Counted from the first letter of the stretch, positions 13,832 through 29,001 are shown. The stretch: 46,169 nt of DNA from an uncultured Oscillospiraceae bacterium (GCA_947631595.1 CANRLZ010000010.1:1-46169), one strand, 5' to 3'. The notes: generated from the sequence alone by a model not told the origin. Numbers and translations: made by a program.

Positions 13832-14038
13832 CAGCTTGTCAAAAAAGCCTCGCAGAGTTTCGCGCCGCAGGGCGCGAAAGACTCATAAGAAATTTTTTCC
13901 GGCGGCGTGTACGTCGGAAAAAATACATCTCGGCCCGCAAACGTGCGAGCCGGCCGCCCTCGCGGCGGCCGGGGAGTGCGCTGCAGCGGGCCGTAAAAAA
14001 TGTCAAAGAAGCGGCCCTGCCGCTTCTTTGACAGTCTC
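13832..14038 (-). mobile_element. 207-nt structured MITE-like element, copy A
   Basis: Differs at one base (13950) from copy B at 45828-46034. On the reverse strand it reads, in order: hairpin H1 (GTCAAAGAAGCGGC stem) with a T6 tail, branched hairpin H2 (CGGCCCGC closing GCGGGCCG), hairpin H3 (ATTTTTTCCG/CGGAAAAAAT) and hairpin H4 (TCGCGCC/GGCGCGA). Ends carry the imperfect inverted repeat TGTCAAARAAGC. It is flanked by identical 38-nt hairpins. The 69-codon open frame inside shows no ribosome site and is probably fortuitous. No transposase is encoded, so movement would need help in trans. Confidence 0.75.
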
Positions 14039-14076
14039 AAGCACCCCCGCCCGATGGAGATCGGGCGGGGGTGCTT
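14039..14076. terminator. Terminator-like hairpin A2 (right direct repeat)
   Basis: Identical to A1, followed by TTTT on the forward strand. It can serve the convergent EIIC and hemolysin III genes. Confidence 0.8.
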
Positions 14077-14098
14077 TTGCGCGGCGGGTCTTGCTCTT

Positions 14099-14833
14099 TC
14101 AGGGCCGGGTGAGGCACTGGAAGATCATGAGGAAGTGGCAGATGCTGCCGGCGAGGATGAAGAGGTGGAAGATCTCGTGGCAGCCGAAGACGGGGTTGTT
14201 CCGGCCGGGCCACTTGAGGGCGTAGAGCACGCCGCCCACCGAGTAGAGCACGCCGCCCACGAGGAGCCAGGCGACGCCCAGAACGCCCATGGCCCGGTAC
14301 AGGGGGTAGATGGCCAGAATGGCCAGCCAGCCCATGAAGAGGTATACGCCGGAGGTGACCCAGCGGGGGGCGTTCACCCAGAAGAGGGTCATCACCAGCC
14401 CGACCAGGGCCAGGCCCCAAATCACTCCGAACAGGCTCCAGCCCCAGCCCCCCGCCTGGCGCAGAGGCCCCAGACAGATGGGGGTGTAGGTGCCGGCGAT
14501 GAGGAGGTAGATGGAGCAGTGATCCCACTTGCGCAGGCGCAGCCGCCCGTCCACCTTGGTGTTCAGACAGTGGTAGAGGGTGGAGGCGGTGTAGAGCACG
14601 ATCATGGACGCGCCGTAGATGGCAAAGGAGGTCACGGCCCAGGGGCCGAGGTGCCGCGCCGCCGCCCGAACCAGCAGCAGCACCGTCCCCAGCACCGCCA
14701 GGGCCGCCCCGACGCCGTGGGTGATGGCAGACCAGGGGCGCAGGCCGTCGTAGGGGTCTCTCCCCTTCTCCTCAAAGCGCCGAGCGCGGGGCTGCGCCGG
14801 GGGATATCCAGACCATTGTAAGCACTCGTCCAT
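14099..14833 (-). CDS. Hemolysin III family (PAQR/TrhA) membrane protein
   Basis: 244 aa, seven predicted membrane helices. The PAQR metal-binding pattern is intact: SAITHGVGAALA near residue 36, ASTLYHCL near 85, DHCSIYLLIAGTYTP near 105 and the C-terminal HEIFHLFILAGSICHF near 220. Bacterial members take part in membrane-energetics/lipid homeostasis; 'hemolysin' is historical. AGGAGTGAGG precedes the start. It is expressed alone, and element A sits immediately downstream in its orientation. Confidence 0.92.
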   Translation of the reverse strand: MDECLQWSGYPPAQPRARRFEEKGRDPYDGLRPWSAITHGVGAALAVLGTVLLLVRAAARHLGPWAVTSFAIYGASMIVLYTASTLYHCLNTKVDGRLRLRKWDHCSIYLLIAGTYTPICLGPLRQAGGWGWSLFGVIWGLALVGLVMTLFWVNAPRWVTSGVYLFMGWLAILAIYPLYRAMGVLGVAWLLVGGVLYSVGGVLYALKWPGRNNPVFGCHEIFHLFILAGSICHFLMIFQCLTRP

Positions 14834-14941
14834 TGAACCTCACTCCTTCGTTTCTTGCTGGACGTATTATAACTCCGCACCCTATGTAATGTCAATACTA
14901 AAATCATAAAATCTAATATTAAATATTATTTTCTTGGGAAG

Positions 14942-14982
14942 ATAAAACGCCGCCCATCCAAGATACCCCGGATGGGCGGCGT
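14942..14982 (-). terminator. rpoBC terminator
   Basis: A perfect 13-bp stem (14982-14970 with 14959-14947) with a 10-nt loop and TTTT tail on the reverse strand, about 30 nt after the rpoC stop. Confidence 0.85.
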
Positions 14983-15013
14983 TTATACCTGGATCTTACA
15001 GGGGTTTGGCGGC

Positions 15014-18802
<3,789 letters not shown>

Positions 18803-18823
18803 CTGCTTCTACCTCCCTTTCCA

Positions 18824-22558
<3,735 letters not shown>

Positions 22559-22634
22559 GCTGGCTGTCAGTCCTTTCTGGGCGTATAGTATGGGTGACAC
22601 ACCCGGCTTCGTTGGAGCGTTTTTCGATTTGTGC

Positions 22635-22664
22635 TTGACAACCCCGTGGGGGCTGTGCTATACT
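22635..22664 (+). promoter_or_regulatory. Forward promoter inside the rpoB leader
   Basis: TTGACA at 22635-22640, an 18-nt spacer and TATACT at 22659-22664. It faces the rpoB promoter. A transcript would run to the forward terminator at 22782-22815, about 145 nt, and overlap the rpoB leader as antisense. Confidence 0.55.
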
Positions 22665-22718
22665 CCTCGTGTACCAGGGGGAAAGCCCCTGGAAAACGCC
22701 CCGGCGATAAATCAATAC

Positions 22719-22748
22719 ATTTTACCATTTCCTCTTGCTGGTTGTCAA
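22719..22748 (-). promoter_or_regulatory. rpoBC promoter
   Basis: Reverse-strand TTGACA (22748-22743), an 18-nt spacer and TAAAAT (22724-22719) with TGG just before it. It gives a leader of about 150 nt to rpoB. Confidence 0.7.
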
Positions 22749-22781
22749 GGGGTTCTTTTTGTTTTTTTGCGCAAATTTTCC

Positions 22782-22815
22782 AAGGGCCTGCCCCCGTTGA
22801 GGGCAGGCCCTTTTT
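22782..22815 (+). terminator. Strong terminator between cysteine desulfurase and rpoB
   Basis: A perfect 12-bp stem (22782-22793 with 22801-22812) and T5. The U-tract is on the forward strand. On the reverse strand the same hairpin follows the cysteine desulfurase stop with a poorer tail. Confidence 0.8.
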
Positions 22816-22841
22816 CTTGTTGGTATTTCCCGCCGGAGGCG

Positions 22842-23969
22842 TTAGGACAGGGTGGTGAATAGGGTGGCCTTGGCCTCCAGGAGGCCCTGGACCAGGGCGT
22901 CTACGTCGGCCTCGCCGCTGCCCGCGCCGAAGGAGACGCGCAGGGCGCCGATGAGCCAGGGCTTGGGCAGGCCCAGGGCGGCGTAGACGTGGCTGAGCTT
23001 GCCCTTGTGGCAGGCGGAGCCGGAGGAGAGATAGACCCCCCGGTCGCCCAGGAAGCGCACCATCACCTCGCTCTTATACCCCGGCAGGGTGACCGCCAGG
23101 ACGTGGGGGCAGCCCGCCTCGGAGATGACCTTCAGCTCGGGGATGTTCGCGGTGAGGCGCTCTTTGGCGTACCGGTTCAGGGCGGTGAGGCGCTCCCACT
23201 CCGCCTCCCGCCGCTCCAGCCCGACGCCCACGGCGGCGGCCAGGCCGGCGATGAGGGGGGTGGACTCGGTGCCGGAGCGCATCCCCCGCTCCTGCCCGCC
23301 GCCCAGGAGCATGGGCTTGAGCCTGCTGTGCCGCTTGAGGTAGAAGGCGCCGATCCCCTTGGGCGCGCCCACCTTATGGCCGGAGACGGCCAGGGAGTCC
23401 ACCCCCAGGTCCCGGGCGGTGAAGGGGAGCTTCAGAAAGCCCTGGACGGCGTCGGTGTGGAAAAAGATGTCTCTGTTGTACGCCTTGGCGGCGGCGCAGC
23501 ACTCCGCCACCGGCTGGATGCTGCCCAGTTCGTTGTTCACCAGCATGACGGAGCACAGCACCGTGTCCTCCCGCAGCGCGGCCTTAAAATCCTCCACCGA
23601 GACGCACCCGGCGCTGTCCACCGGGAGATAGGTGACCTCGAACCCCTGCTGGGCCAGATCCTTCACCCCCTCCAGCACGGCGGGGTGCTCGACGGCGGTG
23701 GTGATGATGTGCCCCTTCTTCCGCTGGGCGGCCCAGCGCAGCGCCCAGTTATCCCCCTCGGTGCCCCCGGAGGTGAAAAAGACCTCCTCCGGCTGGCAGC
23801 CCAGGGCGGCGGCCAGGGTCCGGCGGTGATCCTCCAGGGCGCGGCCGGCCTCCAGGGCGGGGGCGTACTGGGAGGAGGGGTTGTAGAACCGCTCCATGGC
23901 CTCCCCCACCGCCTGGGCGGCCTGGGGCAGGACGGGGGCGGTGGCGGCGTAGTCCAGATAGTGTGTCAT
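22842..23969 (-). CDS. Cysteine desulfurase (NifS/IscS-like aminotransferase class V)
   Basis: 375-residue PLP enzyme that takes sulfur from cysteine for Fe-S clusters or thio-modification. YLDYAATAPVLPQA opens the fold. The PLP lysine is in SGHKVGAPKGIG, the substrate region is VNNELGSIQP, and the persulfide-forming cysteine is in SSGSACHKGKLSH. The start at 23969 has AAGGAG 10 nt upstream. No iscU/nifU or thiI lies nearby, so the acceptor is unknown. It ends about 280 nt upstream of rpoB on the same strand. Confidence 0.93.
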   Translation of the reverse strand: MTHYLDYAATAPVLPQAAQAVGEAMERFYNPSSQYAPALEAGRALEDHRRTLAAALGCQPEEVFFTSGGTEGDNWALRWAAQRKKGHIITTAVEHPAVLEGVKDLAQQGFEVTYLPVDSAGCVSVEDFKAALREDTVLCSVMLVNNELGSIQPVAECCAAAKAYNRDIFFHTDAVQGFLKLPFTARDLGVDSLAVSGHKVGAPKGIGAFYLKRHSRLKPMLLGGGQERGMRSGTESTPLIAGLAAAVGVGLERREAEWERLTALNRYAKERLTANIPELKVISEAGCPHVLAVTLPGYKSEVMVRFLGDRGVYLSSGSACHKGKLSHVYAALGLPKPWLIGALRVSFGAGSGEADVDALVQGLLEAKATLFTTLS

Positions 23970-24035
23970 GGGGGTCACACTCCTTGCAGAGGCGTTGGGG
24001 TCGGTGTTTAGGATACCATGCCCGGAGGGAAAAAG

Positions 24036-24078
24036 CAAGGAAAACCCGGCGCCGGAAAGGCCGGCGCCGGGTCTTTTT
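24036..24078 (-). terminator. VanW-gene terminator
   Basis: A 12-bp perfect stem (24044-24055 with 24061-24072), with T-rich tails on both strands, between the VanW-family gene and the cysteine desulfurase gene. Confidence 0.8.
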
Positions 24079-24096
24079 GTCCCAAAAACAGCTCTC

Positions 24097-26034
24097 TTAC
24101 TCCGCCGCGATGCCCTCCGGCGCGGCGCCCTCCGGCACGGTGGGTTCCTGGGGCACCGGGATGGTGGGTTCCGGCTGCACCGGCTGCGGCGCCTCGGGGG
24201 CGGGCGCTTCCGGGGCAGGTACTTCCGGCGCGGGCGCTTCGGGGGCGGGCGCTTCCGGGGCGGGGGTCTCCGGCTGGGTCTGGCCACCCTCCGGAGCGGG
24301 CGGCTGGTCCGGCGTCGTCTCCGGCGCGGGCGGCTGGTCCGGCGTCGTCTCCGGCGCGGGGGTGGCCTCGGCGGCGGGGGTGTCCGTGACCTCCTCGCTG
24401 GGCGCATCGCTGGGCGTCACCGGGGGCTTGCTCCCGTCCGGCGCGCCGTCCAGGGGATTGTAGCCGATGACCTTGTCGCACTTCTGGTAGACGTTCTTGG
24501 TGGCCAGGGTGCGGCTGATGAGGGTGCCGTCCTTGGCGTAGAGGTTCCGGTAGACCTCCACGGTCCGGCCGGTATAGGGGGTGGTCAGGACCTGGGTGTG
24601 CCCACGGGGCACGGAGGGATCGGCCTTGTAGACCACGGAGAAGGGGGTGGACCCCAGGCGGACGGACTCCATCTCGATATAGGTGTCGGTGGTCTTGGTG
24701 CCGTAGAGCCGCGCCACGCACTGGCCGTTTTCCACGCGCATCTGGATCTTGATGGGATAGGGGGTGTTGTTGGTGAAGATAAAGTCCTTGTCCGGCCAGC
24801 TCACCGTGGCGTCCATGCCCTCGGGCATATAGGTGACGGTGTAGCGGTGGTTGTAGCGCTGGGTGATCTCCAGGTCTGCCCGGAGGCAGGCCAGGTAGAG
24901 GGTGGAGGAGGGCTGGCACACGCCGCCGCCCACCATGTCCTCCGTGCCGGTGGCCACAAAGCCGGTGGCCTCCCGGTAGCCCTTGGCGGTGGTGCGCTGG
25001 CCGGTGGCCTTGTTATAGGAGAACTGCTCCCCCGGCAGCAGCACCTTCCCGTCGCAGGCGGCGGTGGCCAGCTTCACGTTGTTGATGCGGTTGGCGGTGC
25101 CGGAGATCTTGCTGGAGGCCTCCGCCAAAAGGTCCTGGAAGAGGGTGGCGCGCAGGGCCAGGGTGGTGACCTCCGGAGTCTCCACCGCCAGGTCCAACGT
25201 GCCGCTCTCCCCCTCCTCCATGTCGTCCAGGAGCTTCTGGGCCGCGGCGGTGTCCACCGTCAGGCCCAGCTTGTGGGGAATGACCTGCTCGGTGGCGGGG
25301 TCGATGGTGGCGTTGACGCTCTCCCGGTCCACCTCCTGGGCCAAAGCGGCCACGTCCAGCGCCTCCGGCGGCGTGGTGACGGTCTGGACCTGGATGGGTT
25401 CGGCGCTGCCCTGGCCCAGAGCGTCCATCAGGGCCTCCCGCAGAGCGTCCTCGTCCACGGTCTGGCCGGTCTTGCCCTTGTAGAGGACCAGCTGGGCGCT
25501 GTCGTCATCCTCCTGGATCTCCCAGTGGGGCTGCTCCACCGGCTGGCCCACCGCTTCGGTCACCTGGTCCAGCACCTGGTCCACGTACCCGGCGTTGTCC
25601 ACGCTCACCTCAAAGCCCAGGTCGGTCTTGTGGCCCAGCACGCCGGCCAGATAGTGCCAGCCGCGGGTCAGGAAGCTGTCCTTCCCCGCCGTCAGCGCCT
25701 CGTCCACGCCGCCGGACACGTGCGCCTGGGCGTCCTTGGCGGAGAAGACCACGGTCTGGCCGCCCACCTGCAGGGGGATCTCCAGGGTCTCGTAGCGGTC
25801 CTGAGAGGCCTGCTCCATGGCCGCCTGGGCCTGGGTCTCGGTCATGCCCCCCAGGTCCACGCCGCCCAGGCGCACACCGGGCATGACCCGGTCGCCTCCG
25901 GCCACCGCGCACACGCCCAGGTAGCCGCCGCCCAGGGCCAGCACCGCCGCCAGCACACCGGCCACGGCGATCTTCGCGCCCTTGCCCTTGGCGGGCTTTG
26001 CGCCCTGTTTTGCGTTTGTCTCTTTTTCGGCCAT
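24097..26034 (-). CDS. VanW-family exported protein with Pro/Glu/Ala-rich tail
   Basis: 645 aa. One membrane helix (about 21-43) anchors it outside the cell. A peptidoglycan-binding-4-like middle region follows (about 45-330), then the VanW domain (about 340-480; LPGEQFSYNKATGQRTTAKGY, GGGVCQPSSTLYLACLRADL, ERHRY-like YNHRYTVTYMPEGMDATV). The last 120 residues are low complexity: two ETTPDQPPAP units and then APEAP pentapeptides, a likely wall-spanning stalk. The function of VanW domains is unresolved. The start at 26034 has GGAG 9 nt upstream. Confidence 0.88.
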   Translation of the reverse strand: MAEKETNAKQGAKPAKGKGAKIAVAGVLAAVLALGGGYLGVCAVAGGDRVMPGVRLGGVDLGGMTETQAQAAMEQASQDRYETLEIPLQVGGQTVVFSAKDAQAHVSGGVDEALTAGKDSFLTRGWHYLAGVLGHKTDLGFEVSVDNAGYVDQVLDQVTEAVGQPVEQPHWEIQEDDDSAQLVLYKGKTGQTVDEDALREALMDALGQGSAEPIQVQTVTTPPEALDVAALAQEVDRESVNATIDPATEQVIPHKLGLTVDTAAAQKLLDDMEEGESGTLDLAVETPEVTTLALRATLFQDLLAEASSKISGTANRINNVKLATAACDGKVLLPGEQFSYNKATGQRTTAKGYREATGFVATGTEDMVGGGVCQPSSTLYLACLRADLEITQRYNHRYTVTYMPEGMDATVSWPDKDFIFTNNTPYPIKIQMRVENGQCVARLYGTKTTDTYIEMESVRLGSTPFSVVYKADPSVPRGHTQVLTTPYTGRTVEVYRNLYAKDGTLISRTLATKNVYQKCDKVIGYNPLDGAPDGSKPPVTPSDAPSEEVTDTPAAEATPAPETTPDQPPAPETTPDQPPAPEGGQTQPETPAPEAPAPEAPAPEVPAPEAPAPEAPQPVQPEPTIPVPQEPTVPEGAAPEGIAAE

Positions 26035-26084
26035 ACTGTCACGCTCCAAAAAAGGGCACAGCGCCCCGATTTTCATCATTCTAT

Positions 26085-26113
26085 ATTATAGGGTGAAGGA
26101 CGGGGAAAAGCAA
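26085..26113 (-). promoter_or_regulatory. Promoter of the VanW-family gene
   Basis: Reverse-strand TTGCTT (26113-26108), a 17-nt spacer and TATAAT (26090-26085), 50 nt upstream of the start. Confidence 0.7.
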
Positions 26114-26168
26114 TAACAAAACGGTAACAGCTCCCCGGCGGGTCGGGAAATTTTCCACCCCCGCCGCC

Positions 26169-26197
26169 TTTACTTTCCCCACGGAACGGTGTAAGAT
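26169..26197 (+). promoter_or_regulatory. Promoter of the XpaC-like gene
   Basis: TTTACT at 26169-26174, a 17-nt spacer and TAAGAT at 26192-26197, divergent from the VanW promoter. Confidence 0.5.
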
Positions 26198-26245
26198 AGA
26201 AAAAACAGTTTCGCGCCGCCTCCGCCGCGGCGAAGGAGAGCCATC

Positions 26246-27328
26246 ATGCCTGACAACTACTACCCCCAAAACAGCCCCGACCCCGACGGCGACGGCGTGT
26301 TCGGCTGGGTCGTCGCCCTCATCGCCCTGTTCGTCTTCTGGCCGGTGGGGATCTTTCTGGTGCTGCGCAAGCTGCTCAAGAGCTTCGGCGCATCCAAGTC
26401 CCCCCAGCCCCAGCGCGTCCAGTCCGCCCAGCCTCAGCCCGCCCAGACCCAGGCGGGGCGGCGGAGTTCGGACGGCACCGGGTTTCTCATCGGCGGCGGG
26501 ATCACCACCGGCCTGTTCGGCTTCTCCCTGCTGGTCACCCTGGCAGAGGCCATCGCCAGCCACGGCGTTCTGTACGCCCTGTCCACCCTGATCTCGCTGG
26601 CCGTCTTCACCGGCGCGGGACTGGCGCTGCTGGGGGTGGGCTTCTCCCGCCGCCGGCGGGCCAAGCGTTTTCGCCAGTACCTGGGACTCATCGGCCGACG
26701 GGAGAGCGTCAGCGTCGAAGCCCTGGCCAAAGCCGCCGGGCGCAGCCCCCGAAAGGTTCGGGAGGATCTCCAGGATATGCTGAACCTGGGGGTGCTGCCC
26801 ACGGGGTATCTGGACTTGGCCAGCGACCGTCTGGTCCTCTCCGCCCAGGGCATCTCCGACCCGCCCAAGCCGGAGCCGAAGCCGGAACCGGAACCGGAAC
26901 AAAAGCCCCAGGAGGAGGACGACTACGCCGTCCTGGCGGAGATCCGCGCGGTGAACGACGCCATCCCCGACCCGGTGATGAGCGCCAAGATCGACCGCAT
27001 CGGCGAACTCACCGGCCGCATCCTGGACTACCAGCGGCAAAACCCCGCCAAGGCCGGGCAGCTGCGCGGCTTCCTCAACTACTACCTGCCCACCACCCTG
27101 AAGATCCTCCGGGCGTATGCCCAGCTGGATCAGCAGGGCGTGGAGGGGGAGAACATCTCCGCGGCCAAGGCGCGCATCGAGGGGATGATGGACAAGGTGG
27201 TGGAGGGGTTCGAAAAGCAGCTGGACCTGCTCTTCCGGGATAAGGCCATGGACATCGCCAGCGACGTGTCCGTGCTGGAGCAGATGCTGGAAAAGGACGG
27301 TCTGGGCCAGGGCGGAATGACATTATAG
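26246..27328 (+). CDS. XpaC-like membrane protein (5-bromo-4-chloroindolyl phosphate hydrolysis family)
   Basis: 360 aa. Three hydrophobic segments (about 19-41, 80-103 and 108-130) precede a cytoplasmic part. That part has a winged-helix-like stretch (RQYLGLIGRRESVSVEALAK, then RSPRKVREDLQDMLNLGVL) and an XpaC-type helical end (about 240-350; AKIDRIGELTGRILDY, FLNYYLPTTLKILRAYAQLD). XpaC proteins are often paired with TelA, which is absent here. The biochemical role is unproven. The start has AAGGAG upstream; element C begins 2 nt after the stop. Confidence 0.78.
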   Translation: MPDNYYPQNSPDPDGDGVFGWVVALIALFVFWPVGIFLVLRKLLKSFGASKSPQPQRVQSAQPQPAQTQAGRRSSDGTGFLIGGGITTGLFGFSLLVTLAEAIASHGVLYALSTLISLAVFTGAGLALLGVGFSRRRRAKRFRQYLGLIGRRESVSVEALAKAAGRSPRKVREDLQDMLNLGVLPTGYLDLASDRLVLSAQGISDPPKPEPKPEPEPEQKPQEEDDYAVLAEIRAVNDAIPDPVMSAKIDRIGELTGRILDYQRQNPAKAGQLRGFLNYYLPTTLKILRAYAQLDQQGVEGENISAAKARIEGMMDKVVEGFEKQLDLLFRDKAMDIASDVSVLEQMLEKDGLGQGGMTL

Positions 27329-27642
27329 TCGGAAAAGAGGGGGCTTTGCCTCCTCTTTTCCGAGTTTTGCGGCCCGCCGCAGCGCACGGGCCGAGAGGTA
27401 TTTTGGGCCAGGCGCATGTCCTGGCCCAAAATTTTTATGATTTTTTCGCGCCGCAGGCGCGAAACTCCGCGAGGCTTTTTATGGGGCGGGCGGGGGTGGG
27501 AAATTTCTCCACCGCTTTTTTCCCATTTGCTGTTGACGAACGCCGTCGAGGGATGGTAGAATAGGGGACAGGAATTATGTCACCCTATCCGGGCGGCCAC
27601 CGCCCGTGCCCCACCATACGAGAAATTAGGAGGTCTGCCCCC
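27329..27642. other. Intergenic region containing repeat element copy C
   Basis: The first 150 nt are the diverged structured element (27330-27478). The rest (27479-27642) is GC-rich with no recognised gene, ending in the ribosome site of the BIG2 protein. Confidence 0.7.
27330..27478 (+). repeat. Diverged structured element, copy C
   Basis: Same hairpin order as copy B. H1 (27330-27340 with 27352-27362, then TTTT) doubles as the XpaC-gene terminator. Core GCGGCCCGCCGCAGCGCAC and GGGCCGAGAGGT match H2, but the internal arm is missing. H3 (27399-27434) has a different stem sequence yet still pairs, and H4 (TCGCGCC/GGCGCGA) is followed by the shared GCGAGGCTTTTT end. The paired changes argue that structure is conserved. 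Confidence 0.7.
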
Positions 27643-28875
27643 ATGGCCAAAGCCAGAACGGAACTGATCCACTGCGACAACTGCGGCGAGGATTACGCCG
27701 ATACCTACCGCCGCTGCCCCTTCTGCAACGCGAAAAAGGGCAAGCGCAAGGAGCGCTACGACGACGACTACGAGGAGTACGAGGAGGAGCGCCGGGGCGG
27801 CAAGCGCCTGGCCGGCGGCGGCCGCGGCGGCGACGATGACCGCGGCGGCGGCGACCCGGCCAAGATCGCCCTCTACGTCCTGGCCGCGGCGGTGATCCTG
27901 GCCATCATCTGCTTTTTGGTGGCGGTGGTCATCCCCAAGCTGGTGATCCCCGCCGCGACGCCCACCACCGCGCCCTCCTCGGAGGTGACAGCGCCTGCGG
28001 AGTCCTCCGCCGAACCCTCCCCCTCCGCCCGGCCCTCCGAGGCGCCCTCCGCGGGGCCCTCCGGCGCGGTGGTGGGCGGCGACGGCGAGGCAGTCTCCTT
28101 CCACCCCCTGCCCGCCATCACCGATGAGGGCGTCACCGGCGGCGACGCCGAGGACGACCCCCTGGCGCTGGACTCCTCCGCCCTGCCCACGGTGGAGCCG
28201 GATGTTTTGACCTCCCAGGCTCCCGCGGCCTCCCGGGCGCCCGGCGCGTCTCAGGCTCCCGCGGCCTCCGCCGCCCCGCGGGTCTCCCCCGCTCCGGCGG
28301 CCTCCCAGGCGCCCGCCTCCACCGGGACGCTGACGCTCAGCTCCACCGACTTCACCCTCTCCGCCCGCTACCCCGCCTACCAGGTGAAGGCCGCCTCCGC
28401 CTCCGGCCAGGTGACCTACTCCATCGCCGATCCCTCCGTCGCCACCGTCAGCGCTGACGGCACGGTCACCGCCGTGGGCAACGGCAACACCACCCTCACC
28501 GTCCGGGACTCCGCCGGCAAGACCGGCACCGCCATCGTCCGGGTCAGCGGCGTGAGCGGCCAGGCCGCCGCCTCCAAGGCGCCCACGCCCCCGGCCTCCC
28601 AGGCGCCCTCCGGCCAGACCTCCTCCGGCGGCGCCTCCCTCACCGCCTTCGGCCGCGCGGTGAGCGACTTCACCATGAATTCCAACAACCCCGGCCCCGT
28701 CACCCTCCGGGTCCAGGGCGGCACCGCCGCCAGCTGGCGGTCGCTGAACTCCTCCGTGGCCAGCGTCTCCTCCGGCGGCGTGGTCACCGCCGTGGGCAAC
28801 GGCAACACCACCGTGGAGTGTACCCTCACCGACGGCAGCGTTCTGCGCTGCACCGTCCGGGTCAGCGGCAAGTGA
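27643..28875 (+). CDS. Zinc-ribbon membrane protein with BIG2 (Ig-like) repeats
   Basis: 410 aa. The N-terminal zinc ribbon (C11, C14, C25, C28) and an acidic/basic stretch lie in the cytoplasm, then one membrane helix (about 75-98). A long Ala/Pro/Ser linker (about 105-240) follows, and two BIG2-type Ig-like domains outside, each ending in the same phrase VTAVGNGNTT. BIG2 domains often mediate adhesion or wall contact; the cytoplasmic zinc ribbon suggests an inside-outside link, but function is unknown. The start at 27643 has AGGAGGT 8 nt upstream. Confidence 0.8.
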   Translation: MAKARTELIHCDNCGEDYADTYRRCPFCNAKKGKRKERYDDDYEEYEEERRGGKRLAGGGRGGDDDRGGGDPAKIALYVLAAAVILAIICFLVAVVIPKLVIPAATPTTAPSSEVTAPAESSAEPSPSARPSEAPSAGPSGAVVGGDGEAVSFHPLPAITDEGVTGGDAEDDPLALDSSALPTVEPDVLTSQAPAASRAPGASQAPAASAAPRVSPAPAASQAPASTGTLTLSSTDFTLSARYPAYQVKAASASGQVTYSIADPSVATVSADGTVTAVGNGNTTLTVRDSAGKTGTAIVRVSGVSGQAAASKAPTPPASQAPSGQTSSGGASLTAFGRAVSDFTMNSNNPGPVTLRVQGGTAASWRSLNSSVASVSSGGVVTAVGNGNTTVECTLTDGSVLRCTVRVSGK

Positions 28876-28886
28876 TCGAACCCCCC

Positions 28887-28923
28887 TTCCCCCGCCCGTC
28901 CCATCGGGCGGGGGAAATTTTTT
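28887..28923 (+). terminator. Terminator after the BIG2 gene
   Basis: A 12-bp perfect stem (28887-28898 with 28905-28916) followed by seven T residues. Confidence 0.88.
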
Positions 28924-28929
28924 TGGGGC

Positions 28930-28958
28930 TTGCATTTCCCGGCGAGATATGGTATATT
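28930..28958 (+). promoter_or_regulatory. yqhQ-prmC promoter
   Basis: TTGCAT at 28930-28935, a 17-nt spacer and TATATT at 28953-28958, about 40 nt upstream of the yqhQ start and directly after the preceding terminator. Confidence 0.65.
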
Positions 28959-29001
28959 GTCTCTTAGATACCAAACATTTGTTCGCAAAAGGAGCGTGCC
29001 T

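Larger units (their letters stand above)
13756..14098. other. Intergenic region occupied by repeat element copy A
   Basis: It lies between the convergent EIIC and hemolysin III genes. It holds hairpin A1 (13794-13831), the 207-nt element (13832-14038) and hairpin A2 (14039-14076), with no independent gene. Open frames inside are by-products of the repeat. Confidence 0.85.
22672..22815 (+). ncRNA. Candidate small RNA antisense to the rpoB leader and promoter
   Basis: Predicted from the forward promoter (22635-22664) and a strong intrinsic terminator. It opens with a hairpin, CCAGGGG-GAAA-GCCCCTGG (about 22674-22692), with a GNRA-like loop. There is no plausible reading frame. Its existence depends on the promoter being active; no homologue is recognised. 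Confidence 0.35.

Noticed and set aside
13831-14040. A 69-codon frame inside element copy A, repeated in copy B (ending at 46035)
   Set aside because: Its conservation is fully explained by the near-identity of the two copies, it spans four hairpins, it has no ribosome site, and copies C and D do not preserve it.
13794-14076. Group II intron inserted after a terminator
   Set aside because: The element is only about 207 nt, lacks domain V and reverse transcriptase features, and is flanked by duplicated target sequence, which introns do not create.
24180-24370. CRISPR or tandem DNA repeat in the VanW gene
   Set aside because: The repeats are in frame and encode Pro/Glu/Ala-rich stalk units; there is no repeat-spacer pattern.
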